Made by a program: the position numbers and the translations under genes. Below are positions 1 through 11,819 of a DNA stretch of 64,000 nt, one piece after another (within the stretch, counting starts at the first letter, position 1; each line of letters starts with the position of its first letter). The notes under the pieces were generated by a model. It did no database searches and had not been told where the DNA came from. It saw nothing but the letters and a program-made list of their open reading frames with translations. Source of the DNA: Crossaster papposus (lineage: Eukaryota > Echinodermata > Asteroidea > Velatida > Solasteridae); the NCBI GenBank assembly GCA_037893245.1, contig JBAIAA010000531.1, positions 2,232,001 through 2,296,000 on the forward strand. The letters run 5' to 3'.

Positions 1-1388
1 TCTACCCAGGTATGGCCAACTACATGCAGTCTAACATCTTCATTACGCAATTGTTGTTATAAATTAATATATTTTTGTGTATTAAACTGGTTCTAGTGTA
101 CGTTTAGTGTGGAAACTTGCTGTCAAAAAATTGACCCCCCCCCCCCCTTTTTTATTATTTTGCGGCCACTGAAAATCAGTGACGTAAACCGAGGCAGAAC
201 CCGGAAAAATTATCGATAGTTGGTTCGCGACGTCTAGGTATGAGACCGGTTCGAGTGGCCACGTACGCACACAACCTTATTGAACCTGGCCGCGTAATCG
301 GCCTGATAATTATTCTAGCCTCGTACTTCAGACAACGTATACTTGAATACGCGGCTGGAATTGTTGTGTTTCGGTGTACCCACATAGGCCGTATTACGTC
401 CCCGTTTTTTGTGTTGCCTGGTGGTACCTGACGGGGAACAGAATGAAAATTCCCATACACATAAATTGAACCACTGCGAATTCAAAAATCCATCTTGTCG
501 GAGCAAGGGAATGGAACAAAGGGGTGAAATTAGGCCTCGAAAGACCCGTTTTTGGTCCTTGAATCGATGACGTCGCAACAGGCACAGTATGGACAGTCAT
601 ATTGACAAAAAGAAAAGAAAATTGACAATGAATTTATTTAGGCTAACAATAGTAGCCCCCACCCCCACTTACATTTCACAAATTGATATACATTTCGAAA
701 TCATTTTGGTGAAAAGGATGCATCTTAAAAATAAATTTAAACACTAAAAAGTTATGTCCCCCATCCCATTATTTACGATCGATTTCTAAAAGATGTGGCT
801 TTCCATAAAAAAGTGTGTCGATAGGTGGCGCACTATATGTAAACAAATGCATGCGCCATGCGTGAGTCCAATTTTCTCGTCAAATGGAGAGAATCATCAT
901 TCAAGCTTCTGCCGATGGCACAGCTTCAGAAACCGCATTTGTGTGTGTGAAGAAGTAATTAGTACCTGGAGAGTTAAGAAAAAAGACTGACAAGTGTAAA
1001 TAACATGAAATTGGTGTATGAAAATCAATGCCACGACGCGACCAGCGCGGCGAAGGCGAATACAACCGATTTTGTAGTAATGCCTGGTCGGAGTTGTGTG
1101 GTCGTGTGTCGCATTTTTGTTCCACACGGGAGTTGCCACGGTCTGCAGCGAAAAGGACTTATTTAGAAAATAAGAACAAAACAAGGAATGGAGCTATAGT
1201 ATTATATTAACAAATATATTTGTCGTATTTTAGCCAAGGCTTTTGGTTTTTTTTGTTTTTGTTTAATTCGGTTCCCGATTTTGCAAGGCGCAAAAGAACA
1301 CACGGCATCATCAGCACAGTGGTTTGCAATACTTCCCATAACCACAGAAGAATCTACCCAAAACTGTTAACCACCAAAGATGGAAATG
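1..1388. other. Non-coding stretch before first transposon
   Basis: I see no convincing gene. Open frames are under 100 codons and overlap in several frames. The only notable feature is a C13 run at 135-147 followed by T-rich sequence. Confidence 0.5.
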
Positions 1389-1416
1389 TATGGTGGCCCT
1401 GAATGAAATACGCAGA

Positions 1417-1800
1417 TCGTGAATATTGACGTCAATATTCACGACAAATTTCACGACTTTCCTCAAAGTCGCGAATATTGACGTCAATATTGACGTCAAT
1501 ATTCACGACTTTCCCCAAAAGTCGCGAATAATTATTGACGTCAAATTTGACGTCAATATTCGCGTCAAATTTCACGACTTTCCCTGAAAGTCGCGAATAT
1601 TGACGTCAACATTCGCGACAAAATTCACGACTTTCCTCAAAGTCGCGATTATTGACGTCAATATTGACGTCAATATTCACGACTTTCTCCAAAAGTCGCG
1701 AATATTGACGTCAAATTTGAAGTCAAATTTCGCGACTTGCCTCCAAAGTCGCGAATATTGACGTCAAATTTGACGTCAAATTTTACGACCGCACATAAAT
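1417..1800. repeat. Minisatellite of TGACGTCA palindromes
   Basis: About eleven copies of the octamer TGACGTCA lie in roughly 380 bp, spaced by ATATT or AAATT and by blocks of the form CACGACTTTCC-CAAAGTCGCG, which are themselves near-palindromic. Units vary in length and are not strictly periodic. TGACGTCA is the full cAMP-response element (CREB/ATF) site. One unit is mutated to TGAAGTCA near 1720. Confidence 0.85.
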
Positions 1801-1997
1801 TTTGACGCAAATTGTATTCGCAAATTCTCTTGTGATAGCAATAGCAAGCTTTCGTGTCTTTACTGTTATGACACTCGTCAGTTGCAGGTAGTTGATTCCA
1901 TGGTGAGGAATCGGTTTTAACTCGCAGGGTGTGTGGGTTAGGTGTGGTCCAATCAGTGATCGTGAATTGGAAATGTTTGGAACAAAGCCATGTACTT

Positions 1998-2701
1998 TTA
2001 GTTGGTTCCGTGTTGTTCCTCTAGTAAAGAGAGCAGTATGTTGAGGGTTTGATCATGTTCAATAAGTTCTTCAAAGCCGGAGTTGGATGGGAGTGGTTTG
2101 AGCACTTGTGGTAACTTGGCTCGTATTAGTTTTTCCCCGATGTTTTTGGCTTTTCGGAAGGCAATGAACGGGGGTTTTGGAAATATTTCCGAGAGTATTT
2201 CATTTCCTTGGATCAAGTTCCAGTGTTTGTTAACTGCTTGATGTAAGTCACGGTGGTTGGTGGCTGGGTTGTATGTAGTGGAGAAGACAAGTGGAATTTT
2301 TTTGGATTTGTCTTTCACTACGGTTCTGTGTATCAATCTGGTTCTATCGAAATGCGATACTTTGGTTGTTGCTTTTTCAATTTCCGTGAGGTTGTAGAGC
2401 GTTTGTTACGCATTAGGAAAGCAACTCGAAGTTTTCGATTGAATGTCTTTATTTCACTCACGAGTGATGTTCCGTGTAGTTTAGCAGGAGTGGGAACGAA
2501 GTTGAGGCCTTTTCCTAAAGCAAATATCTCGGTATGCGATAATGTTGCTTTGGATAGGTTGGTTATAAATGATTCGCATTGTTCTGCTAATAATTGTTGT
2601 TGTTGTTGATTGGATTTGGCTTTTTTGCTTTTGCATTTGCCAGAGAAAAGGTTTGGTTGATATTCTCTGGGGTATATACGTACGGTTTGCGTACGTAGCA
2701 T
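1998..2701 (-). pseudogene. Penelope-like element ORF fragments, RT core absent
   Basis: Two adjacent open frames run on the minus strand, 2701-2333 then 2336-1998, overlapping by four bases. The first has a Lys/Gln-rich stretch followed by LSHTEIFALGKGLNFVPTP, which resembles the conserved segment upstream of the reverse transcriptase in Penelope-like retroelements. The second contains STTYNPA, NKHWNLIQ and FPKPPFIAFRKAKN, which resemble the region downstream of the RT and before the endonuclease. The palm motifs that should lie between them are missing, so the fragments are joined across a large deletion. The family assignment is by pattern recall and moderately uncertain. The fragment lies wholly inside the TIR-bounded element, as cargo or an internal deletion product. 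Confidence 0.45.
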
Positions 2702-3104
2702 GGGTAGCCTGCAAAAAGGCGTGGCCCGGTGGATGATACCGTGTTGTGATTGGTCATCGTATTGTCCAATTGGTGCTCGGATGCGGTAGTGCGGAAAACA
2801 GAGCCTGGGTTGTGGACTTATGTTGTGGTTTTGGGCTAAAAGTGTGTTTGTTTGAAAAAGCCATTATTTCTATTTTCCTATTTTGGAAAATAGTTAATTT
2901 TTTCTTCTATCTTTTGATAGTTGTTTAAGAAAAAAATATAACATCTAACCGTGTGCGGTGATGGAAAGAGATGTTTTTTTTGGTGTTTGAAAAATAAACA
3001 TATGGTCAAACCGTGTGCGGTATTTGGACAGATATGTTTTGGTCGTGAATATTGACGTCAATATTCACGATCTGCGTAGTCCCTTCAGGGCCACCATAGA
3101 AATG

Positions 3105-4397
3105 CCATTTTATTGCAAAGTATGGAGGAAGGGATGTTTATACTCCCTCTACTATTCTGCCTTATGTTATATAGTTCTAGGTAGAATGACATGCAATGGT
3201 AGCCATTTAGACATTTTTGAAAAAAGCCTGTTCAAGGGGCAAATGTAGGATGGCCCTATACATTTATATTCTAAAGACATAATACATGTATATTGATTGT
3301 GTGACAAATTCCATGCTTTTATCATTTTTACCATGTTTGTTTCACCAATCTGCCTGACTTAACAGCAAGACTCTAATTTATGTATGCCAGTAGGCAGTAT
3401 AGTATAGTCCTGAATTGTTTTGGCATGCTGTATATTATTGCTACCACCGACCACCTGTAGGAAGTACAATTGCCAATAAAGTATCCAATGTATAGCCTAA
3501 TATCAACCGAAAATTGTTGGTAAACTGAAATATTAACCTACCCTATTTTACAGGCTTCATATGAAAGACATGACCAACAATACATATCAAAAGGTTTGGG
3601 TCACTGAAGCAGTGCTTGTTTTAGTAGCAAAAAGGTTCTATGGAGAATGACGTGAAAAACCCGTCATTTTGTACATCCATCTCCATGCTGCTAAAAGTAC
3701 TGCATATTTTGCCTAGTTTGACCAGTATAATACAACTTAGACTATGTTCTTTCTAATAAAGCAAACAAATTACAATTTTATTATGATTTACCCCCGCGTT
3801 TTATTGCTTACAGTAGCCAATTTACTGCTAGTTTTAGCTCGTTTTCTCTGTAAAATCAACGGTTGGGGCGACAGAGCTGTTTTACTATTGCACAATTTGG
3901 CATAGCGCCCCTTTCAGTTTCTTAGTTGAGGAAGTGTTTTTTCTCTGTAGTCTTCCTACCAACCATATATGACTCGTTTTGATTGGTCAATGTTACCCCC
4001 CGCGTATCTGAGATATAAAACCATAACACGCAGAAAATTCGCGCCGAGTGAAAATGTTGGTGTGGGGAACTGTGTCGCGTAGTCTGGTCACAGTCCCCGT
4101 ACATAGTACAATACACAGTGGTGGAACCAGACTGGCTGCACAGACTGCTTGGAATGTGCTACACACAGCAGCGTTTTTCCAAGGTCGTTTGTGTAGTGCC
4201 AGGGTATCGGAGCATTATTAGGCTATTTTAATAGGGTCCTTATACCCCCTAAACCTTTTGATATGGGGTTCAAAGAAGTGCCAATTAGACCAAACTATAT
4301 TGAATGCAAAAATAAGTTACATGAAGTTTTTTGGAAAAGCCAACTGTCATTTTTACATTTAGGACAGATACTTCCATTTAAAACTCGTGTTGGGCGC
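3105..4397. other. Gene-free AT-rich stretch with a diverged R1 repeat
   Basis: I see no gene. About 3150-3330 resembles, in reverse orientation, the R1 dispersed repeat seen at 43300 and 49640; the shared core reads GATAAAAGCATGGAATTTG on the minus strand. The rest is unremarkable. Confidence 0.4.
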
Positions 4398-4785
4398 AAT
4401 AAGCCATTTGCGCGTGACCCCGAGTTAAATTTGAATAACATCTGGTACACTGACTTTCTCACACAGCTTGGCACAGTTTAACTTTAAATTCTCCAGTCCA
4501 AAGACGCTGTTGCTATATCACGTGATTCGGGGCAAGCCTTACGCTAGCAACCCCCAGCTCTTGAATGGTCTGGTGTCTTTTTGCCAATCTCACCCATTGT
4601 AAACAATGTATTGGTGCTGAGCGTCTCTTACGTAACTATGCACAAGCTTGCCCCGAATCACGTGATATAGCAACAGTGTCTTTGGTCTGGAGAATTTAAA
4701 GTTAAACTGTGCCAAGCTGTGTGAACAAGTCAGTGTACCAGATATTATTTAAATTTAACTCGGGGTCACGCGCAAATGGCTTATT
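4398..4785. mobile_element. 388-bp foldback (hairpin) element
   Basis: The arm starting AATAAGCCATTTGCGCGTGA at 4398 and running to about 4540 is repeated in inverted orientation from about 4646 to 4785, with only small differences. The loop is about 105 bp. No coding capacity is seen apart from a short open frame caused by the left arm. Long near-perfect arms and a short unique centre are typical of foldback elements or MITEs. I could not define a target duplication. Confidence 0.75.
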
Positions 4786-6259
4786 CAGTCTTTCTACGCG
4801 GCGCGAACTGCTGATCTGCACGAACTTCTAATCTGCGCGAACCGTCCATCGCGTGCGCTGCTGTGATCATGGGGAGGTACAGGTAGGCCCGAATCGGATC
4901 GCGCTGCATTCGTTGTCGGTTGATCGTGCCTCAATTGGCCGATCGTGCCACCACCAGTCGATTGCCTTCTATTTAGCTCTTCCATTTAGTTCCAATGCAC
5001 AAGTAATTGGGGGTTGTTCTGCAAAAGAGAAGTAAAAACTGAGAAATAGGCCGACTGTAATTGTGCAAATGCATTTTTGATAGCGCAGAATTAGAGACTG
5101 CGCCCAACATTCTGATTTTGGACCCCCAAAAAGTAGGTTATGTTCCATTTCCTGCATCCAACAACATAGAATTTCGGAATCAGGACATCAATCTGAGTAG
5201 AATCACACAATTTTTTTGGGGTTCCCAAACTGGTACCACGGATGTCATTTTCTGAGCATATTTTTGGGTCACGTAACACGGCCTAACAGTGTACGAATAG
5301 CGTACTCGTTGTGCACGGTCGTGAAAGTTTTTCCTTGGTTTTTAGTGAATCCGACAAAAACAGTACTGATGCGAATGACAGTATTTCTTATTCAGACACT
5401 GACTCGAGCGAGGATAATAAAGATGGGGTTCCTCTAGGTGCTATAGGTCGAAACAGAGAGCCGAAAATCACTAGGCCCGCCTGGACTACTTCGCTCTGGT
5501 AAGCGTTACTTTTGCTGTCCAAATCCTCCGATATTTAGGATCAGCCGTAAACAAATGAAGGCTTACTTCACCCTTATACCCAGCAGCTACACACCTAGTC
5601 AGCATGGCCGGAAACTGTTGTACTTTTACCCTGATTCTGAATGAAATTGAATGAAAAACCACTTGTTGCAATGCACGCAGTCTAAGCCGGGTAGCCCCCC
5701 CCCCCCCCCCCCCACCGCAGCGCGGCGAGTTTCTGCCTCGATTTTCGTCATACCCCTCGCGAAGTTTAATGTTAACGAGGCTTCCTTTCGAGGGGTTGGA
5801 CCCAAAACATTTTCAATTTTTTTCTTCTCCATATTTAGCATAGAAAATAAACAAAACCTCACACATAATGTTGTTGTCAACAGGCTACTTTATTGATTTA
5901 GGCAAAAAACACAACGTATTACATGTCTTCTTTAATTACCCGGGTAAGTCTAGAGTAGTGTGAAAACGGTATTGGTCTGGCGCACAAAGGTCACGAGCAA
6001 ACTACTACTACTAGTCCAGGCAAAATACATTTTTTTTTCCTCAAACATGTTGCAACAAACTGTTTTTTACCACAGTGCACTTCTATAAGGTCCCTAGAAT
6101 GACATACTAAAAGTCTTTAAAAATAAAAGTGGTGGAAATAGGTCTAATTTGCATAAATCGTTAATCCCTAACGTGTAATTTGTTTATTCACATATTTGGG
6201 TTTATATTTTATTTCAGAGGCTATAGATCACCTCGACAAAACAAGCCGTTAACCCATCA
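4786..6259. other. Gene-free stretch with C19 tract
   Basis: This stretch holds a C19 homopolymer at 5695-5713 and a short acidic open frame at 5311-5502 (many S/D/E residues) that I do not recognise. A polypyrimidine-rich segment lies near 5815. Nothing else is supportable. Confidence 0.4.
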
Positions 6260-9200
6260 TCATGAAGCTTGTTTAATTTCTTGGAAGGGCTACCAGGGAG
6301 GCCAACGATCCTGTGTATGGTTTTAAGGAAAGGGGCCGCAGGGATTCCAAGAAGGGATAAAACTTTAACGTCTAAGCCAAGACTACATCACAGCCATCTG
6401 CTCAAAGAACCCGACCGAGCAAAGGAAATGGATACCAGCATACTCAAAAACAGTCTTATTCCCTGTGCTCTGGAGGGCATCAGTTTGTTGAGTGTAGGCA
6501 GTTCACATCTAGCCTGACGGCTAGATGCCACTTTGCCAGAATATGAGATCAGGGCGCATATGGAGTTGGAGGTTGCAAAGTGAGACACTAAAAACTACTT
6601 CACGATGTGTTGCAGTCTTCCAGTATCAACGTTTAAGCCCCGACAGAGCTACGGTCAACTGACAGCCAGAACATGGGAGCTACCAGTCTTGCATACGGAG
6701 TGGACCAGGTTACTAACAAGGTGGTTTTGCCTATTGTTGCGGTATCGTGAAGGGTGTCGGCAGAAGTGACAGCGTCAAGACTCATGCGCTACTCGACCCT
6801 GACAGTAACAGAGTTTATGCTCCGTAGATCTAATGAGGATGCTTGACATACAGGGTAGTCCACAAGCCCTGTCCCTCGACACGCTGAAAAAGGGATCACA
6901 GGTGTTGACACTGGTGGTCGCTCTAAACATCCGGTAACAACACAGGCAAAGTGTTTCACCTGCCACGAGTCTACGCCTTGACGAACTTTCCTACCCTGCG
7001 AGACAGCTGTGCCACTCACAAAGACAAAGATTTGAGCCCTCACAAGCACCTACAGGACATCACGTTTCCTAGTATATGTATGGAAGGTGTCACCATGTTG
7101 ATTGGTCAAGATGTACCCGATATATTAGTCCCTCTTGAGGTATGACATGGCAAGGAGGGGGGTCCCTATGCTGTCAGAACATCACTCGAGTGGACAATTA
7201 TTGGTCCGTTGGGTTACAAGGCAACAGGTAGTGCTGTATCTAACTTTGTCCAAGGAAACCTTGAGGCTTAGGTAGAGAAATGTTGGAAGTTTTATATCGG
7301 CCAATCCCTGGCAAGTGACATGCCTGCTATGTCAGTTAACAATATGAGGGCGGTAACAATATGGAACATGTCAATAAGCATAGTCAATGGCCATTACCAG
7401 CTAGCCATTCCCTTTAAGCGCGATCCTCCAGATCTGCCTAACAACAAGAGGATGGAAGAGAGGCGTCTTTCATCTCTCGGCAAGAGATTAACGAAAAAAA
7501 ACTCCTGCAAATTAGATATACCAAAGATATGAACCATCTGGTTGAAAATGGCTATGCTAAGAAGGTGGCAGACGAAGAGCTGAACAATTCTCCTGGCGCA
7601 ACCTGGTACCTGCCTCACCACGCCGTTATCAACCCCAACAAACCAGATAAGCCGAGAGTCGTGTATGACTGTGCAGCCAAGAGTCATGGGGTGTCTCTCA
7701 GTGACACTGTTCTACAGGGGCCGGATATGATGAATAAGCTTATGGGAGTCATCATGCGCTTTCGTGAGCACTATGTCGGCTTGATGGGTGACGTCGAAGA
7801 AATGTTCCACCAGGTGCAAGTTCAGAAAAAGCACAGAGATGCCCTGAGGTTTCTTTGGTGGCCGGAAGGAGACACAGCTCAGCCACTAGATGTTTTCCGA
7901 ATGAGACGAGGTACAGGCGTCAACGTTTTGGACTGACAGCATGTTCGTGCTTCAGTTCATCAACAACCAAACAAAGCGATAATTTCAAAACCTTTGTGGC
8001 AAACAGGGTAGCTGTGATCCATGACGGTTCAACAGCAAGTCAATGGAGGTACGTGCGATTCGAGCTAAATCCTGCTTACGGCGCATCCAGAGGTCTTGAT
8101 GATCAGAACATAATTAACAGAGATAGGTGAAGAAAGGGTCCAAACGTCCTATGGCAGGAAGAGGCCACCTGGCCAGTGACACCGGAAGCTCCAAATATAC
8201 TTGAGAGAAACAAAGAGGTGAAGAAGGAAGCAGTATTCAGAGCAATTGATGCGGCTGAACAAGATGACATTATAGACGGACTGATCAATAGATTCTCATC
8301 CTGGTACTGCCTCAAAAGGCTGTGATATGGCTCCTTTGGTTCAAGCAATGGCTCCGTGATTATACGCCTCAGGCTCTGGGTGGTGATAAAGGCACAGGAA
8401 GACTGACAGTCGTCGAGCTGCGAGAAGCGGAACTAGCCTTGGTGAGATATGGGCCACATGAAGGGACGCCACGACCCACAGATGGGCAAGACCTCAGTAC
8501 AGAGACAAAGCTCAATCCGTATCTTGATGAGAGGGGTACACTCAGGCTTGGAGGTACGGTAGGCTTCGACTTGCACCAATTGAGAAGAATAGCAAGTACC
8601 CAGCGATACTACCTCAAAATTACCACCTATCAATTTTGGTTGTTTGACATGCACATGAGTCCTTGTCTAGTCATTCTGGCAAAGAGCATGTTCTCTCCTT
8701 GATAAGGAAACAGTTCTGGATACCAAAGGCTCGACCGTTGATACATCGCGTACTGAGAGTATGTATCATTTGCAAGAGGCTGCGAGGATCACCTGGAGCG
8801 CAGCTCTATTGTCAACGACATACCAGTCTCAGCCATTTCTAATCATCCAAAGGACTTAGAGGCTCTCACACCAAATCATCTCCTGAAGCTGAGAGCTGGT
8901 GCACCCAGTCCCACTCCATAGTATGAAGGGAACTGACAAGCATATGGCAAACGTTGGAAGCATGTCCAGTACTTGGTCTGTCAGTTCTGGGAACGTTGGA
9001 TCAGGGAGTATATTCCTACACAGCAGCGTCGACAACGATGGATCCTTCCTCAGAGAACTTTCCTAACGGGGATATAGTGCTGGTGCGGGAGGACAACCTT
9101 TGGTTTTGTTTTGTTTTGTTTGATTTTAACCAAAACCAGTGGCCGCTTGAAAGGGTGACCAAGAATTTCCCCGGAGGAGATGGGCTTGTCCGCTCTGTCG

Positions 9201-9300
9201 AATTGAAGACAGCTGCTGGTAGTCTTGTGAGGCATATCACTTAGCTGTGCCTCCTGGAAGGCGTCCTAGAGTAGTTGTCTCCAAGTCCTAAGACTTAAAC
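6260..9300 (+). pseudogene. BEL/Pao retrotransposon pol, decayed
   Basis: Fragments in several + strand frames appear in the order expected of a BEL/Pao polyprotein. A protease-like end and linker lie at about 6950-7300 (MLIGQDVPDI near 7110). The RT N-terminus is at 7380-7530 (IPFKRDPPDLPNN) and the RT proper at 7529-7900 (WYLPHHAVI, RVVYDCAAKS, MFHQVQV, RFLWWP). RNase H and linker pieces follow at about 7990-8130 (VAVIHDGSTASQWRYVR), then integrase-associated zinc-finger and linker sequence at 8150-8830. The C-terminal integrase tail lies at about 9060-9260 (NGDIVLVRED, GGDGLVRSVELKTAAGSLVR). Much of the RT/RNase H between about 7930 and 7990 is deleted, and stops and frame changes recur. 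A TTTTG-rich stretch near 9105-9125 has inserted extra codons in the tail. The element is inactive. Confidence 0.85.
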
Positions 9301-9409
9301 CTCAACAGTTTATTAACTCCTTAAGTAGCATGCGTTCACGTGCTTATTGAAATTAGATGTTTAGTACCTGTTTACTTAGATAGTTTTGGTAAATTTAAAT
9401 CCTATATTT

Positions 9410-10175
9410 AGGGGCCGGGATGTAATGCATGCCCTTCCTGCCATCTAAATTTGTGCTTAACCTTCGATGAAAATCATACATATAACATAAATAATTATGA
9501 TGATTCCATTAGATTCCTGGTCTCAGAAAACATATATTTAGACTCTTTATTTGTAATTGTATCACGTGTATTCGCGAAATATCGCATTTTTAGTGTTCAG
9601 CGGCCATTTTGGACGCCATCTTGGATTTCATACCCTTAGAATGTTCAGAACAAATGCCACTCTAATTTGTTTTAAAGCTTGTGATACCTTCTTACAAAGT
9701 CAATTGAGTTGTTGCTTTTAACAACAAAATACACAAAATTGCAAATAGGCCCATGCCTATATACACTACTTGTGCATATTGTATTACAGGACTCTCGTAA
9801 TTGTACCCTACGGGTGGCTGGCGGGGTGACAACTGTACCTTTCAGTGTTTTGCCGTGAAAGTGACCCCTTCTGGTGTCTTATACCTACCTATACCTACCT
9901 ATGTCAGGGCGAATACCTACCTAGTGACGAAGCTTCATTGAGTTTTCTTGCCATGCTACAAGGAGGAATCATCCCAGGGTGTAATCTGGATATTTATATT
10001 GTACTTAAGAGTGTAATCAATATTCTAATTAATGTCCTGGTTTAAAGTTTTGTTTTCTGTAATAAATAATGTAATAATTTTGTTTTGGTAAATCATGCGT
10101 TTAGTCTTCTGTTCTTTTGAGTTATTCTTTGATTTTTGGTCTGAGTAGAGCGGCGCAAGGGTCCGCTCTGCGACA
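9410..10175 (+). repeat. BEL/Pao polypurine tract and 3' LTR
   Basis: The purine-rich AGGGGCCGGGA at 9410-9420 is followed at once by TGTAATG, a typical LTR start, about 120 bp after the pol remnant. The proposed LTR runs to ACA at 10175. That right edge is supported independently: homology to the R2 dispersed repeat, also found at 28993-29525, resumes at the very next base (TGAG-ATTCTAAGTATTTT). No matching 5' LTR was located in the window. Confidence 0.6.
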
Positions 10176-10320
10176 TGAGCATTCTAAGTATTTTCAATAG
10201 ATCTTGAAAATATTGTTACACTAGTGCGTGCGGGAATGTATTTTCTCCAAAGCATGCTTAATAGGGCTCTGTTTTCAGGATGACGAGCGCCATATATAAT
10301 TCCCCGATAGTATTACATGG
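10176..10320 (+). repeat. Dispersed repeat R2, copy 1 (direct)
   Basis: This matches 29395-29525 in the same orientation, with diverged but alignable blocks such as TTCTAAGTATTTT, CACTAGTG and GATGACGAGCGCCAT. The BEL LTR abuts its left edge, so the BEL element appears to have inserted into it. Confidence 0.6.
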
Positions 10321-10417
10321 TCACAAATGTTGCTAGATTCGCGTCCTGTGGTTACTGCAGACCAAAAATATAGGTACATTTAACTGACCAATAAACTTAT
10401 AGTTAGTGGTGACATGA

Positions 10418-11045
10418 TTGAATGATTGGGGTTAGGATTGAATGGTTAGGGTTAAGGTTAGCATTTAAGGGTTAGGGTAACGTTTGAATGGTTAGGGCAA
10501 GCGTTAGGATTATGGTAAAAATGTAATAGTTAGGTTTAGGGTTACGATTCAATGGTTAGGGTTAGGATTTACCCAACCCATACCATTGTCCCGTTCGCCA
10601 TTGAAGAAAGTATACAAAAATCTGACGCAATCGAGCAGGTCCTGTGAGTGTTCGTGGGTTGATCGGTGCAATTGGCCTTCCACGAAGGCATGGCGCCTGC
10701 TGTTTTCCAAACCCGTATAATTGTTGGCTCCCCATTTGAAACGTTTACACAAAACAGTCTAGGCAATCTCGCTGTTCGGCCGCAATGGACAAGGTTAGAG
10801 TTACGATTTAATGGTTAGGGTTAGGGTTATAGAATGTAATCGTTAAGATTAGGGTTACATGTTAACGGTTGGGGTTAGGGTTACGATTTAATGGTTAGGG
10901 CTAGGATTTAATGGTTAGGGTTAGGGTTTTGATTGAAGGGTTAGGGTAAGATTTTGGTTTGAATGGTTAAGGTTAGAATTTAATGGCTAGGGTTTTGACT
11001 TAATGGTTAGGTTTACAATTTAATGGTTAGGGTTAGCGTTGGGAT
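10418..11045. repeat. Degenerate telomere-like (TTAGGG) repeat blocks
   Basis: Two blocks (about 10418-10572 and 10792-11045) consist of units like GATTTAATGGTTAGGGTTAGG, mixing TTAGGG hexamers with an AATGG spacer. They are separated by about 220 bp of unrelated sequence. The array is heavily mutated and lies far from any chromosome end that can be seen, so it is an interstitial telomere-like satellite and not a telomere. Confidence 0.75.
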
Positions 11046-11459
11046 TTCAAAAGCAATCACATTTGATAAACCAACGACATAATACGTACCTTTATTCCAC
11101 TCAAGCAACCATTCCTGGAGAAATTAAGAGAAATTTAAGTAGAACAAAGTCTGTTTGTAACACGATAGCGGGCCTGTTTAAGCGCTTGCTCGCATAAATT
11201 TGAATGTTTCCCCTAAAGAAAAGCCGGCAGATAGTAGGACTGTGATCTCTAAAATATCAATCTGCCTCCTTGTTAAAGGTCTAATCATTTTTTGTTTTTC
11301 AAAACGAGATAGAGGGATTCGTCTTAATTATAGCAATTATTGGTTACAACGTTGCGCATCTACGCCAAGTTTCATGAATGGCGCAGCTACGCAACTCTTT
11401 TGTTGGGTAAGCCTTAATCAATTTTTTTGAAAATGGCGCAAGCTACGCACTTTTTGTGA

Positions 11460-11710
11460 AATCGGCTGCTGGTACTTACAAATACTTAAACATTCTTCGA
11501 ACGCTCAAATGCGTTCAGGTTCCCCGCAAACATGACGGCAAATATATCATCTTTCATTTTCTTTAAACTTGTTGGTGGGTTGACCGATGTTTTGTTAGGA
11601 AAATTACCACGTACGTCTTCGGACAAATAATGAGCCCCATTAACCTTGAAAACACAAAGCAGATGTAGATAGAGCTATTACTCCAGCTCCTAAGCTATTA
11701 AGATTTGAAA
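11460..11710 (-). repeat. Dispersed repeat R2, copy 2 (inverted)
   Basis: This matches the reverse complement of 28993-29430. Clear blocks include TTGGTGGGTTGACCGATG near 11570 (the inverted partner of 29310-29335) and GCAGATGTAGATAGAGCTA near 11660 (the partner of 29010-29035). Together with copy 3 it brackets the Harbinger element as a pair of outward arms. Confidence 0.65.
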
Positions 11711-11776
11711 CAATATTTAACGACTCCCATATAATGACTCTTCGAGGTTCCAGGATTTTACCTCGATGTGTCTTAA

Positions 11777-11819
11777 GCGGTGGTCACATCTTACGGTCAT
11801 GAACGTAGTTGAACGTAGT
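11777..11819 (+). repeat. Harbinger left terminal inverted repeat
   Basis: It is identical over 43 bases to the reverse complement of 28946-28988 and diverges immediately after the shared ACGTAGT. Confidence 0.9.

Larger units (their letters stand above)
1389..3098. mobile_element. 1.7-kb TIR DNA transposon with 6-bp target duplication
   Basis: The left end, TATGGTGGCCCTGAA at 1389, is matched in inverted orientation by the right end ending at 3098. After a few mismatches the inverted match runs on through a shared CGCAGATCG into a 28-bp perfect palindrome present near both ends (1417-1444 and 3043-3070). GAAATG directly flanks the element on both sides (1383-1388 and 3099-3104) and looks like a 6-bp target site duplication. 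The interior holds a CRE-palindrome minisatellite on the left and retroelement-derived coding fragments on the minus strand. No transposase is visible, so this is a non-autonomous element. I cannot assign a superfamily. Confidence 0.75.

Noticed and set aside
5311-5502. Short acidic frame (S/D/E-rich, ending near TRPAWTTSLW)
   Set aside because: It could be the N-terminal fragment of a transposase-type protein, but there is no domain or continuation in any frame nearby.
9845-10045. Small plus-strand frame near the BEL LTR
   Set aside because: It lies inside the proposed LTR, with no recognisable domain and a tandem TACCTACC stretch.
10418-11045. True telomere
   Set aside because: Repeats are degenerate, short and followed by tens of kb of other sequence on both sides.
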